Source: an uncultured Alphaproteobacteria bacterium
GTDB lineage: Bacteria; Pseudomonadota; Alphaproteobacteria; Caulobacterales; Caulobacteraceae
Direction: 5' to 3'
DNA: 9,405 nucleotides
Assembly (NCBI GenBank): GCA_903928755.1
Contig: CAIYSH010000230.1
Location: forward strand, 1-9,405
Shown: positions 1 to 6,633 of the stretch, piece after piece
How the letters are laid out: every line of letters starts with the position of its first letter
Position numbering within the stretch: position 1 is the first letter of the stretch
Program-made: the position numbers and the translations under genes
Notes under the pieces: model-generated
What the model was told of the DNA's origin: nothing
Seen by the model: only the letters and a program-made list of their open reading frames with translations
The model's database searches: none

Positions 1-1
1 G

Positions 2-97
2 GCAGACATCTATGTGGCCCCCAGCTATGCGCAGGATTTGTTGGGGTATTGGGACCAGGTGGCAGGGTGTCTGTCGGTCAGGAGCCCGCGGGGCTGA
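2..97 (+). CDS. possible C-terminal fragment of an unidentified rightward gene
   Basis: This frame is open from the left edge to a TGA at 95-97 and gives 31 residues, including YAQDLLGYWDQVAG. The composition looks protein-like, with aromatic and acidic residues well mixed, and most third positions are G or C, as expected for this genome. If real, it is the tail of a gene lying to the left. It would converge on the leftward flavoprotein gene and overlap its last codons by about 20 bases. No family is recognisable from so short a piece. The alternative is that it is chance reading in the 3' flank of the leftward operon; a leftward ATG at 9-7 could equally be the start of a fifth operon gene. 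Confidence 0.38.
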   Translation, partial: ADIYVAPSYAQDLLGYWDQVAGCLSVRSPRG

Positions 98-1232
98 TCG
101 CCGTCCATCCCCGCTGTTCCCGCCAATCGCTCGGCAGGTTGGCGAACCGTCCAATCCCGAGCTTGCTGAGGTCGGTGAAACGGCACTGACCCTCCAGGAC
201 CAACTGCGAAATCGCATGCCCACTGGCGGGCGACAGGCCAAAGCCGACACCCGACATGGTGGCCGCCGTGAGGTTGTCAGGGTTGCTGAAGCGCTCGATC
301 ACCGGGCGGCCATCAGGGGTATTTTCGACCACGCCAGCCCAGCTGCGGATCACGCGCAGATGGGCGGCGCTGGGCAGGAGTTCGGCGACCCGCTTGGCCA
401 GGTTGCGGATCAGCGGAGTGGTCGGTCTGGCCTCCGGCCCCGTCGCGCTCACCTCCACCCACTCATGGGGTCCGCCACCATAGGCAAGATTGCCTCGCAG
501 GGTCTGACGGCCATAGAGGCCGTTGCCGTCGACCCCGCCTATGGCCATGAGGGGTGCCGGTTCGGTGACGATCATCTCGGCGCGCGCAGACGCCAGGGGC
601 AGGTCAATGCCCAGCTTTTCAAGGAGCATGCCGGTCTGGGGCCCGGCGGCGACGACCACAGCCTCGCAACCGAAGGCACCCTGGTCGGTTTCCACTGCAG
701 TGACCTTGCCACCCCGGGTCTGAAACCCGGTGACAGCGCAGTTCTGGACGACCTTGCCGCCCAGATCCTGAATGGCCCAGGCATAGGCCTGCACCGTCCG
801 CTGAGGATTGGCATGGCCGCCGAATTTGACATGGATGCCTCCCAGATTGTGCGGACTGACCAGGGGAGCGAGCTCCAGGGCCTGGCGGCTGTCTATGTGG
901 TCGGCGGCATAGCCGAGCGCGTTAAAATTCGCTGCCATCTTATGGTAGGACGCAAGCTGCGCCGGGCTCATGGCGACAATCACCCGCTCACGGCGATATT
1001 CGGTGGGATAGCCCAGCAGATCGTCCATCAGCGGCCAGAGCCTTTGCTCTTCGGCATAGAGCGGGGAGTGATAGTGCGAGGCCCCGCCGCCATTGCGGCC
1101 CGAAGCCTCCCAGCCGACAATGCCCTTATCCAGCACCCGCACGTCGCAGCCAGAGCGGGCCAGCCACCAAGCAGTGCTCAGGCCTGTCACGCCACCACCG
1201 ACGATGACGACCGATGCGCCCTTACTGGTCAT
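78..1232 (-). CDS. DAO-family FAD-dependent amine oxidase/dehydrogenase (OoxB/HcnC/sarcosine oxidase beta-like)
   Basis: A 384-residue flavoprotein that likely oxidises the C-N bond of a secondary or tertiary amine or amino acid in the cytoplasm or at the inner membrane face. The N-terminal Rossmann motif is seen at residues 8-17 (VVIVGGGVTG), with the ribose-binding acid D35. SGRNGGG (44-50) is the FAD-contact loop typical of D-amino-acid oxidase-like proteins. A second FAD motif lies near 191-197 (AVVVAAG). RSWAG at 296-300 followed by TPDGRPVI, and GVGFGLSPASG at 328-338, match the C-terminal FAD-binding end of the family. No signal peptide is visible. Length fits OoxB, HcnC and the sarcosine oxidase beta subunit. 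The ATG overlaps the upstream gene's stop as ATGA, so the two are probably co-translated and form one complex. Substrate cannot be read from the sequence; demethylation or dehydrogenation of an N-methyl amino acid is inferred from the neighbours. It is the last clear gene of the operon. Confidence 0.88.
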   Translation of the reverse strand: MTSKGASVVIVGGGVTGLSTAWWLARSGCDVRVLDKGIVGWEASGRNGGGASHYHSPLYAEEQRLWPLMDDLLGYPTEYRRERVIVAMSPAQLASYHKMAANFNALGYAADHIDSRQALELAPLVSPHNLGGIHVKFGGHANPQRTVQAYAWAIQDLGGKVVQNCAVTGFQTRGGKVTAVETDQGAFGCEAVVVAAGPQTGMLLEKLGIDLPLASARAEMIVTEPAPLMAIGGVDGNGLYGRQTLRGNLAYGGGPHEWVEVSATGPEARPTTPLIRNLAKRVAELLPSAAHLRVIRSWAGVVENTPDGRPVIERFSNPDNLTAATMSGVGFGLSPASGHAISQLVLEGQCRFTDLSKLGIGRFANLPSDWREQRGWTAISPAGS

Positions 1233-2701
1233 GCCGGATCTTCACCGAAGACGACCATCTGCGCGGCTTCACGCTCGGTGCCGATATCGGCATAGGGCAC
1301 CCACTGGCTGGGAATGCCGAACCAGACGTCCCACCCGGCGGTCATGGCGGCGGCTTCTTCCCAATCAGCCAGAACCTTGAGCGGCAGGGGGCGAACCGGT
1401 GCGCGAAACCCGGCCAGCGGAACGCGGGCAGACTGGGTAGCACAGGCCAGGGTCAGGGCCACCTGTTCGCGACACCGACGGGCCTGGCAGGCCCCCATGC
1501 AGGCGCGGGTCAGGCGCTTGATCTGATCCTGGTTGATCGGGCCGTCAGCCAGCAGGGTATGAATATCGCGGCCTGCCAGCCTTTCCGGACGTTGGAGATA
1601 GTTGGGCGGTTGCACGCCGAGCAGGTCTGCGCGGGTCACCTCTTCACACTGGCAGACCATAACCTGGCCATCTCCGACACTCAGCAGGGCGCGGATCCAG
1701 CCCATCTGGTAGGCTTGGCTATCCTGTGGTGCTCCAAAGCCTGCGCAATCGCCAGTGACGAAGACATTGGGCAGGGTCGTCGCGCCCTTGCCGGTCAGTA
1801 CAGGCACATGGCCCCCGCGCTGGCTGTCGAGGGTCAGCCCCCCGCCCGCCGCGTTCAGCAACTCGATGGCGGGTGCCATGCCAATGCACATCACGACCGT
1901 GTCGCAGGAAAGTTCGGTGGTTGGGCCGCCTGCAGGGCCGACCTGGATGCGCTCGACACCAGTCAGGCCACCCTGGGCAGTATGGATCACTTGACCGGTC
2001 AGAAGGGGTATATCTGCAAGGTCAGGGCCGACAACCGCCTGGGCCTGCGGTAAGGCCTCGACAATGGCCGCCACATCCAGCCCCCTGGAGCGCGCCAGGG
2101 TCGCCGTCTTGAGAGCCAGCTCTCCTGACCCCAGCACCACGATCCGCCGTCCGGCGAAGGCATCGTAACGCTCCACCAAGGCCGTGAATCCCCCTGCCCC
2201 CATGACCCCGGGCTGATCCCAACCCGGGAAGGCCATGGGAATATCCCGGGCACCGGTCGCCAGGACCAGTTTGTCGAAACCCACCAACCAGGCACGCATT
2301 TCATTGGCCAGACCCACCACGGGGCGGGGCAAGGCGGCGAGCCCCGGCCCGTTGACGAAGACGCCCCAGGCACAGGTGGCCAGCGCAACCTCGACCCCCA
2401 GTTCAAGGGCCTCTTCCAGCGCCGGATTGGTCGCGAAGATCTGCGCGATCATGCGTTCCTGACGCTGCACCGCCGTGGTCATGCGGCCGCCGAAATAGAG
2501 CGGGGTATCGAGGCCCATGAGGCTGGCGGTCACCGGATTTTCGTCGACGAGCAGGACCTCTGCGCCTGCCTTGGCCTCACTGATGGCGGCTGCAGTCCCG
2601 GCAGGACCTGCGCCGATGATCAGGACCTGAACGGTGCGTTCCGGGTCTGGTAGCTTTCCGTTGATGGCGGCGCGGTCGATCCCGTTGACGTCAGGGCGCA
2701 T
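1229..2701 (-). CDS. FAD/NAD(P)-binding oxidoreductase with BFD-like [2Fe-2S] site (OoxA/HcnB-like alpha subunit)
   Basis: A 490-residue flavoprotein of the type that partners a DAO-like subunit in opine oxidase, hydrogen cyanide synthase and dye-linked proline or hydroxyproline dehydrogenases, where it passes electrons onward. The first dinucleotide motif is GAGPAG at residues 30-35, with E54 at the end of the second strand (LVDE). VLATGAR lies near 146-152, a second Rossmann motif (VVLGSGELA) at 188-196, and the late FAD motif NVFVTGDCAG at 312-321. A BFD-type iron-sulfur region follows: C350 and C352 (VCQCEE), then C405 and C410 in TRACMGACQARRC. In relatives the last segment usually reads TRxGMGxCQGRxC, so C401 at the usual glycine and A407 are unusual. 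The start ATG shares one base with the upstream stop (TGATG), and the stop overlaps the next ATG, so coupling is likely on both sides. The usual third partner, a roughly 100-residue [2Fe-2S] gamma subunit, is not encoded beside it. Confidence 0.87.
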   Translation of the reverse strand: MRPDVNGIDRAAINGKLPDPERTVQVLIIGAGPAGTAAAISEAKAGAEVLLVDENPVTASLMGLDTPLYFGGRMTTAVQRQERMIAQIFATNPALEEALELGVEVALATCAWGVFVNGPGLAALPRPVVGLANEMRAWLVGFDKLVLATGARDIPMAFPGWDQPGVMGAGGFTALVERYDAFAGRRIVVLGSGELALKTATLARSRGLDVAAIVEALPQAQAVVGPDLADIPLLTGQVIHTAQGGLTGVERIQVGPAGGPTTELSCDTVVMCIGMAPAIELLNAAGGGLTLDSQRGGHVPVLTGKGATTLPNVFVTGDCAGFGAPQDSQAYQMGWIRALLSVGDGQVMVCQCEEVTRADLLGVQPPNYLQRPERLAGRDIHTLLADGPINQDQIKRLTRACMGACQARRCREQVALTLACATQSARVPLAGFRAPVRPLPLKVLADWEEAAAMTAGWDVWFGIPSQWVPYADIGTEREAAQMVVFGEDPA

Positions 2702-3969
2702 CAGACGGCCTCCAGGGCCTGTTCCAGATCCGCGATCAGATCGTCGGGATGCTCAAGGCCCACCGACAGACGCATGCTGGCGTCGGTGATCCCGGCGGCC
2801 TCACGACTTGCCTTGGAAACGTTGTAATGCGTGGTTGTGGCGGAATGGCAGATCAGGGTCTCGGTGCCGCCAAGGCTGACCGCCAGACGCATGACCTGCA
2901 GGCGATCCAGGAACCGGAAGCATTCAGCCTCCCCCCCCTTGAGGCGCACCGAGAAGGTCGAGCCGGTGCCACGCGACTGGCGTGCCATCAGGGCCACAGC
3001 GGCAGGGTCGCTGCGGAAACCAAGATAGGTGACCCCGGCGACCTTGGGGTGGTCGCGAAGATAGCTGGCGATCTTCAGTGCGTTGGAGCAGGCGCGCTCG
3101 GTACGCAGCGGCAGGGTCTCGAAGGAGCGCAGCAATAACCAGGCGGTCTGGGCATCGAGATGCGCGCCCTTCAAGGTGCGCATGGTCTTGATCCTGGCAA
3201 TCAGGTCTGCCGGACCAGAGACGCCTCCCGCCAGCAAGTCGGAATGACCGGCACAATATTTGGTCAGCGAGGTCATGCAGAGGTCAGCGCCCTCGGCGAG
3301 CGGCGACTGCAACAGGGGACCCAGGAAGGTATTGTCGACGACGATGACCGGCTTGCGCCCCTGCTTGATCTCCAGGGCCCTGGACAGCCGCGACACCAGG
3401 GCGATATCGACAATGGCGGCCGTCGGATTTGCCGGGCTCTCCAACCAGATGACACCAACCGGTCCATTTGCGGTCGCCCGGTCAAGGGCATCCTGAATTG
3501 AGGCCTCGCTCAACCCGTCGTCGAAGCCAAAGGGGGAAACCCCGAACTCCGGCAACACATTGTGCAGAAAGTTGTCCGTGCCGCCATAGATGGGCCGGGA
3601 ATGGACAATGGTGTCGCCCGGGCGGACGAAGGTCATCAATGTGACCGTGATCGCCGACATGCCCGAGTTGAAGACGGCACTGTCCTCCCCACCATCCAGC
3701 GCACACAGCCTGGCCTCGACCATGGTCAGGTTAGGGTGACCCAGGCGCCCATAGATATAGGCCTGGGGCTCGCTGGCCATCCGGCGCGCACCGTCGGTGT
3801 CGGGGCCATCGAAATAGGCCTCGTGGATATCCTTGGCCTGCTGGGCCGAGCGATAGACGAAGGTGGATGTGGCATAGATCGGCGGCTTGGCGGCACCCTG
3901 TCCCGACTGGGGATCATAGCCGTGGCTGATGGCCAGGGTTTCCAGGTGCAATCCGGGCTTGTCGCTCAC
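2701..3969 (-). CDS. PLP-dependent Cys/Met-metabolism enzyme (cystathionine gamma-synthase/gamma-lyase family)
   Basis: Fold-type I PLP enzyme that would catalyse a beta- or gamma-elimination or a gamma-replacement on an amino acid with a leaving group. Starting at GTG 3969 it has 422 residues, a usual family length. Seen with this numbering: Y73 and R75 (YGRLGHPN), which contact the PLP phosphate of the neighbouring subunit; NSGMSA at 101-106; Y128 in IYGGT, the ring-stacking tyrosine; D212 in VVDNTF, which holds the pyridine nitrogen; K237 in SLTKYCAGHSD, the Schiff-base lysine; SLGGTETL near 365; and R400 in RLSVG, the substrate carboxylate arginine. YGRLGHPN replaces the common YxRxxNPT, suggesting a divergent branch. 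The GTG start overlaps the Rieske stop as GTGA. An upstream in-frame TTG at 4017 would add 16 residues, but it has no ribosome site and lies inside the Rieske gene. Whether it makes or breaks a C-S (or C-O) bond cannot be told; a lyase role in catabolism is inferred from context. Confidence 0.86.
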   Translation of the reverse strand: MSDKPGLHLETLAISHGYDPQSGQGAAKPPIYATSTFVYRSAQQAKDIHEAYFDGPDTDGARRMASEPQAYIYGRLGHPNLTMVEARLCALDGGEDSAVFNSGMSAITVTLMTFVRPGDTIVHSRPIYGGTDNFLHNVLPEFGVSPFGFDDGLSEASIQDALDRATANGPVGVIWLESPANPTAAIVDIALVSRLSRALEIKQGRKPVIVVDNTFLGPLLQSPLAEGADLCMTSLTKYCAGHSDLLAGGVSGPADLIARIKTMRTLKGAHLDAQTAWLLLRSFETLPLRTERACSNALKIASYLRDHPKVAGVTYLGFRSDPAAVALMARQSRGTGSTFSVRLKGGEAECFRFLDRLQVMRLAVSLGGTETLICHSATTTHYNVSKASREAAGITDASMRLSVGLEHPDDLIADLEQALEAV

Positions 3970-5186
3970 TTGGCTGTGCTCTTGGCTTGATCGAGGAAGG
4001 CTTGCGCTGTTGTGCAATACCAGTCGGTAAAGCGAACCAACAGGGACTCGGCCTCGGGCGAATAAGGACCGGGGGTATAGCCCAGCGAGTTGACACCCAG
4101 CTGGTTGGTCTCGGCCAGGTCGCGATCCTGCAGATTGGTCCGGTCCCAGAGGGCTGTCAGGGTCTCAAGGTCATAGTCGACACCCTCCTGGGCATCCTTG
4201 TGCACCAGCCATTTGCCGGTGACGATGGTCTCGTTCACCCCACTGGGCATGGCGTTGAAGATGAATACGAAGTCGCCGGTGGCATGACAGAAATTGTTGG
4301 GTTCCAGCGCCCAACGCAGGGAGCCGATATCCCCCTCGCCCGTCGGACACATCAGCCTGGCAACTGAGCGCTGGCCATCGAGGGTCATGGATACACAGCC
4401 CTCGTTCAAGGGAAACCGCATGGCCTGCCACCACGCCCCTTCGACCGGACCGCGCGGCAGGCCGATGGCGTCCATGCGCGCATCAAAGGCCTTGGCGTGC
4501 GGGTCTTCGCCATAGTCAAAATGGGCGGATGTTCCCGTAGGAAAGGTCACCGAAAGTTCAGGATGGCTCGCGGGGCAGTGATAGCATTCCCGTGCATTCT
4601 CCATCACCAGCTTCCAGTTGGCTTTTTCCACCAGGGTGGATTCGAAAACGACCTTGGCATTGAGCAGGTCGTGAGGTTCCAGCAGGGGGGCAAAGGCCTC
4701 CCGGAAGGGCGCAAAGTCTGGCGGATCATCGGAGAGACAAACATAGATGACCCCCGCGAGGGTCTCGAGCTTCACCGGCTTCAGACTGTGCGCGCTCAGA
4801 TCAAAGCCTTCTGGCATCCGACCGGCATGAACCAGTTCGCCAGAAAGCTCATAGGTCCACTTGTGATAGGGGCAAACCAGTCGCGCCGCAGAGCCAGATC
4901 CCGCCGGGCAGATCAGACTGCCCCGGTGGCGGCAGGTATTGTGGAAGGCTCCCAGCTTGCCACTGCGGTCGCGCACAATGACCACCGGCCATGGCCCTGC
5001 CGAAAATGTCAGATAGGTGCCGGGCCTGGGCAGCTCGACCTCGAAGCCTGCCAGTAACCAGTGACGGGCAAAGATCGCATGCAAATCAAAATCATAGGCA
5101 GCCGGGTCATTATAGAGCCCCTGCGGCAAGCTGTGTCCTGGGCGCCTGGCCTGAAACATCGCCTCGACTGTCCGCAGATCGCTCAT
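3966..5186 (-). CDS. Rieske non-heme iron oxygenase, quaternary ammonium (betaine) N-demethylase type (GbcA/Stc2/CntA-like)
   Basis: A 406-residue oxygenase alpha subunit. The Rieske [2Fe-2S] ligands are C85 and H87 (CRHRG) and C105 and H108 (CPYH). The mononuclear iron site has H203 and H208 (ECYHCPASH) and very probably D354 (NLQDRDLAE). Where aromatic-ring dioxygenases carry a bridging Asp three residues before the first histidine, this protein has E200; Glu here is the pattern known for carnitine monooxygenase CntA and is shared by betaine demethylases. The C-terminal NQLGVNS and PGPYSPEAE stretches also resemble glycine betaine and stachydrine demethylases. The expected reaction is O2-dependent removal of an N-methyl as formaldehyde from a trimethyl- or dimethyl-ammonium acid, in the cytoplasm. 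The start is well supported: AGGAGG lies at 5196-5191, four bases before the ATG. It is the first full-length operon gene and its TGA overlaps the PLP gene start. No dedicated ferredoxin reductase is encoded nearby, so electrons must come from elsewhere. The substrate is unknown. Confidence 0.9.
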   Translation of the reverse strand: MSDLRTVEAMFQARRPGHSLPQGLYNDPAAYDFDLHAIFARHWLLAGFEVELPRPGTYLTFSAGPWPVVIVRDRSGKLGAFHNTCRHRGSLICPAGSGSAARLVCPYHKWTYELSGELVHAGRMPEGFDLSAHSLKPVKLETLAGVIYVCLSDDPPDFAPFREAFAPLLEPHDLLNAKVVFESTLVEKANWKLVMENARECYHCPASHPELSVTFPTGTSAHFDYGEDPHAKAFDARMDAIGLPRGPVEGAWWQAMRFPLNEGCVSMTLDGQRSVARLMCPTGEGDIGSLRWALEPNNFCHATGDFVFIFNAMPSGVNETIVTGKWLVHKDAQEGVDYDLETLTALWDRTNLQDRDLAETNQLGVNSLGYTPGPYSPEAESLLVRFTDWYCTTAQAFLDQAKSTAK

Positions 5187-5190
5187 GAAT

Positions 5191-5196
5191 CCTCCT
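5191..5196 (-). promoter_or_regulatory. Shine-Dalgarno of the Rieske gene
   Basis: AGGAGG followed by ATTC and then the ATG at 5186. It fixes the start of the oxygenase gene and is the second full-strength ribosome site within 60 bases; the other belongs to the mini-ORF just upstream. Confidence 0.75.
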
Positions 5197-5212
5197 CATA
5201 CTTGCCGGACCA

Positions 5213-5239
5213 TTACAGGCGGGCGACGGTGGAACACAT
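5213..5239 (-). CDS. candidate leader mini-ORF (8 aa, MCSTVARL) before the Rieske operon
   Basis: ATG at 5239 opens an eight-codon frame ending in TAA (5215-5213). It is preceded by AGGAGG at 5252-5247 with a seven-base spacer, close to ideal for initiation. The stop lies 26 bases before the Rieske ATG, and the frame differs from the Rieske frame (53 bases between starts), so this is not a missed N-terminus. It could be a leader peptide that senses an amino acid or tunes ribosome loading on the operon; one cysteine codon in second place is notable beside a Cys/Met-family enzyme but proves nothing. The alternative is a chance ATG after a purine-rich stretch. Confidence 0.38.
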   Translation of the reverse strand: MCSTVARL

Positions 5240-5257
5240 CGCAATTCCTCCTGCGAT
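5238..5257 (-). promoter_or_regulatory. small hairpin with the mini-ORF ribosome site in its loop
   Basis: On the leftward transcript, ATCGC (5257-5253) and GCGAT (5242-5238) can pair as a five-base stem around a ten-base loop. The loop contains AGGAGG, and the first two bases of the mini-ORF ATG are in the stem. A weak stem like this could modulate access to the start codon. Five-base arms also occur by chance. Confidence 0.28.
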
Positions 5258-5263
5258 CATTCA

Positions 5264-5292
5264 ATATTCCGGCGCTTTGCACAGGTGAGCAA
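5264..5292 (-). promoter_or_regulatory. candidate sigma70-like promoter for the Rieske operon
   Basis: TTGCTC (5292-5287) and GAATAT (5269-5264) are separated by 17 bases, the optimal spacing, though each matches its consensus at only three of six bases. A transcript starting about seven bases downstream, near 5257, would begin just before the mini-ORF ribosome site. Alphaproteobacterial promoters often have poor -10 boxes, so this is only the best candidate seen. Read-through from the MFS-hydrolase pair is also possible, because no convincing terminator separates them. Confidence 0.27.
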
Positions 5293-5298
5293 GGGGAT

Positions 5299-5314
5299 GG
5301 GGTCCTAGGTCCCC
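5299..5314. repeat. imperfect palindrome across the hydrolase stop codon
   Basis: GGGGTCCTAGGTCCCC is symmetric except for one T:T pair, and the hydrolase TAG stop lies inside it. It could fold in the leftward RNA as a GC-rich stem, but no run of T follows on that strand, so it is not a good intrinsic terminator. A role in mRNA 3' protection or partial termination is possible. Confidence 0.3.
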
Positions 5315-6633
5315 GGCGACCTGTGGTACAGTTCCAGGCCGTCACCATGATTTTTGCGGAAGCCCTTCCAGGTGGCACCTGGCCCACCAGGGCTGATCAC
5401 ATCATACCCCGTTGAGGGTCCATCCTTGGGCCAGACGGCCGCATTGGAAATCGCCACATCGGTGTCGAGATAGGCTGCCCGGCTGGCATCTCCCTTCACG
5501 AACCGATCCAGGAAGGCGGTGATCATGTGCTGCTGGATGGCCATGATACGATCGTGACGCCAGACCGGGTCTTCGAACCAGTCAAGATCCCAGAGCGCGT
5601 TGCGCATGGTGGGCGGCGCGCCCGCCATACCAATGGCGTGGCCACCATTCTGGAACACCAGGAGATAGCGATCCGAGCCCTTGGTCTGATCAAAAATCGG
5701 ACGGATGCCGGTGGCGAACCCGACCGTGCGGTCACGGTCTCCGCCAATGATGAGGATCGGGGCGGTGATGTCGGCAAGGCCCGAGGAGCCCCAGGCATTG
5801 AAACCCATGCCGGCCGGCGCAATGGCAATCACGGCCTGGACACCTGGCACCCGGATGTCGCCAGACCGGACTGCGTCACGGACAAAGGGCTTCATCGCCG
5901 AACCGGGTACAGACGTGGCGGGTCCTCCCAAGGGATCCAGACCTGCCCCGGCGGCGGTCAGAACCCCGTAACCGCCCATCGAATAGCCGACCAGGGCGAT
6001 CCTGGAATGATCAGCTGCGGCAAGGGCGGGGTCCTTGGAGGCCATCAGCTGCTGCGCGACGAAGGCGATATCCAGGGGGCGGCGCATCAACGGCTCAACG
6101 AACTGGCCTCTGGCGCTGTAGTCGGGATCCCGGTGATGGATTGCCGCGACCACATAACCCTTGGACGCCAGGTTCTCGGTCAGCCAGCTCATCCCGGCCG
6201 GGGTTCCGCTATAGCCGTGGGAGACGATGACCAGGGGAAAGGTGCCCGGTGTGGCCGGGGCATTGCGAACCGCCAAACCGGGGGTCGTAAAGGGCACAGG
6301 GGGATGAGGCGGCTCGGCCGGCAGCATGTCGCTGTAGCTGGTCGGCTTCGCGCCCCTGGCGGGATGGGCCGGATACCAGATGTCGACGGTCAGGACCCGG
6401 TCCTGCAGGGGCAAGGTGCCGGACGCTGATACCGGCACCAGGACGTTGGGTTGCCCGGTCTGGGTCATGACGACAGTGCGAACGCCAACGGCATAGGTGC
6501 CGAGTCTTGCAAGCTCCGGCGCATCGACTCCAGGCTGGCTGGGCACGATTTCGGCCGCCCTGGCCTCACCGGAAATGAACAGCAAGGCGCAGGTTGCCGC
6601 CCAGGCGCTGAACTTCAGGGCGGGCCTAAACAT
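5305..6633 (-). CDS. secreted alpha/beta hydrolase (dienelactone hydrolase/PAF-acetylhydrolase-like)
   Basis: A 442-residue serine hydrolase probably exported to the periplasm. The N-terminus has a positive end, a hydrophobic core (residues 9-20) and an ARA-A cleavage site after about residue 26, a standard Sec signal peptide. The hydrolase fold is marked by VIVSHGYSG (135-143, the oxyanion-hole region), the nucleophile elbow GYSMGG (216-221, Ser218), an acid in IGGDRDRT (Asp299 or Asp301) and His332 in NGGHAIGM. After the catalytic core about 60 further residues end in a TWKGF...GLELYH segment, seen in related secreted hydrolases. It likely splits an ester or small amide bond; substrate not deducible. 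The ATG lies inside the end of the MFS gene (8-base overlap, ATGTTTAG) with no clear ribosome site, so its translation probably depends on the upstream gene. The pairing suggests hydrolysis outside the inner membrane followed by uptake. Confidence 0.86.
   Translation of the reverse strand: MFRPALKFSAWAATCALLFISGEARAAEIVPSQPGVDAPELARLGTYAVGVRTVVMTQTGQPNVLVPVSASGTLPLQDRVLTVDIWYPAHPARGAKPTSYSDMLPAEPPHPPVPFTTPGLAVRNAPATPGTFPLVIVSHGYSGTPAGMSWLTENLASKGYVVAAIHHRDPDYSARGQFVEPLMRRPLDIAFVAQQLMASKDPALAAADHSRIALVGYSMGGYGVLTAAGAGLDPLGGPATSVPGSAMKPFVRDAVRSGDIRVPGVQAVIAIAPAGMGFNAWGSSGLADITAPILIIGGDRDRTVGFATGIRPIFDQTKGSDRYLLVFQNGGHAIGMAGAPPTMRNALWDLDWFEDPVWRHDRIMAIQQHMITAFLDRFVKGDASRAAYLDTDVAISNAAVWPKDGPSTGYDVISPGGPGATWKGFRKNHGDGLELYHRSPGT

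Noticed and set aside
12..1295. Long rightward open frame (427 codons) opposite the DAO-family gene
   Set aside because: It is antisense to a protein with clear FAD motifs, has no recognisable domain, and is a typical mirror frame in GC-rich DNA.
1214..2053. Rightward open frame of 279 codons opposite the OoxA-like gene
   Set aside because: Antisense to conserved flavoprotein motifs; low-complexity composition and no ribosome site.
5299..5314. Intrinsic terminator between hydrolase and Rieske operon
   Set aside because: The stem has an internal mismatch, includes the stop codon and is not followed by a T-run on the transcribed strand.
5527..6429. Rightward open frame of 300 codons opposite the hydrolase
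   Set aside because: Antisense to the catalytic core of the hydrolase; Gly/Arg/His-rich without any family feature.
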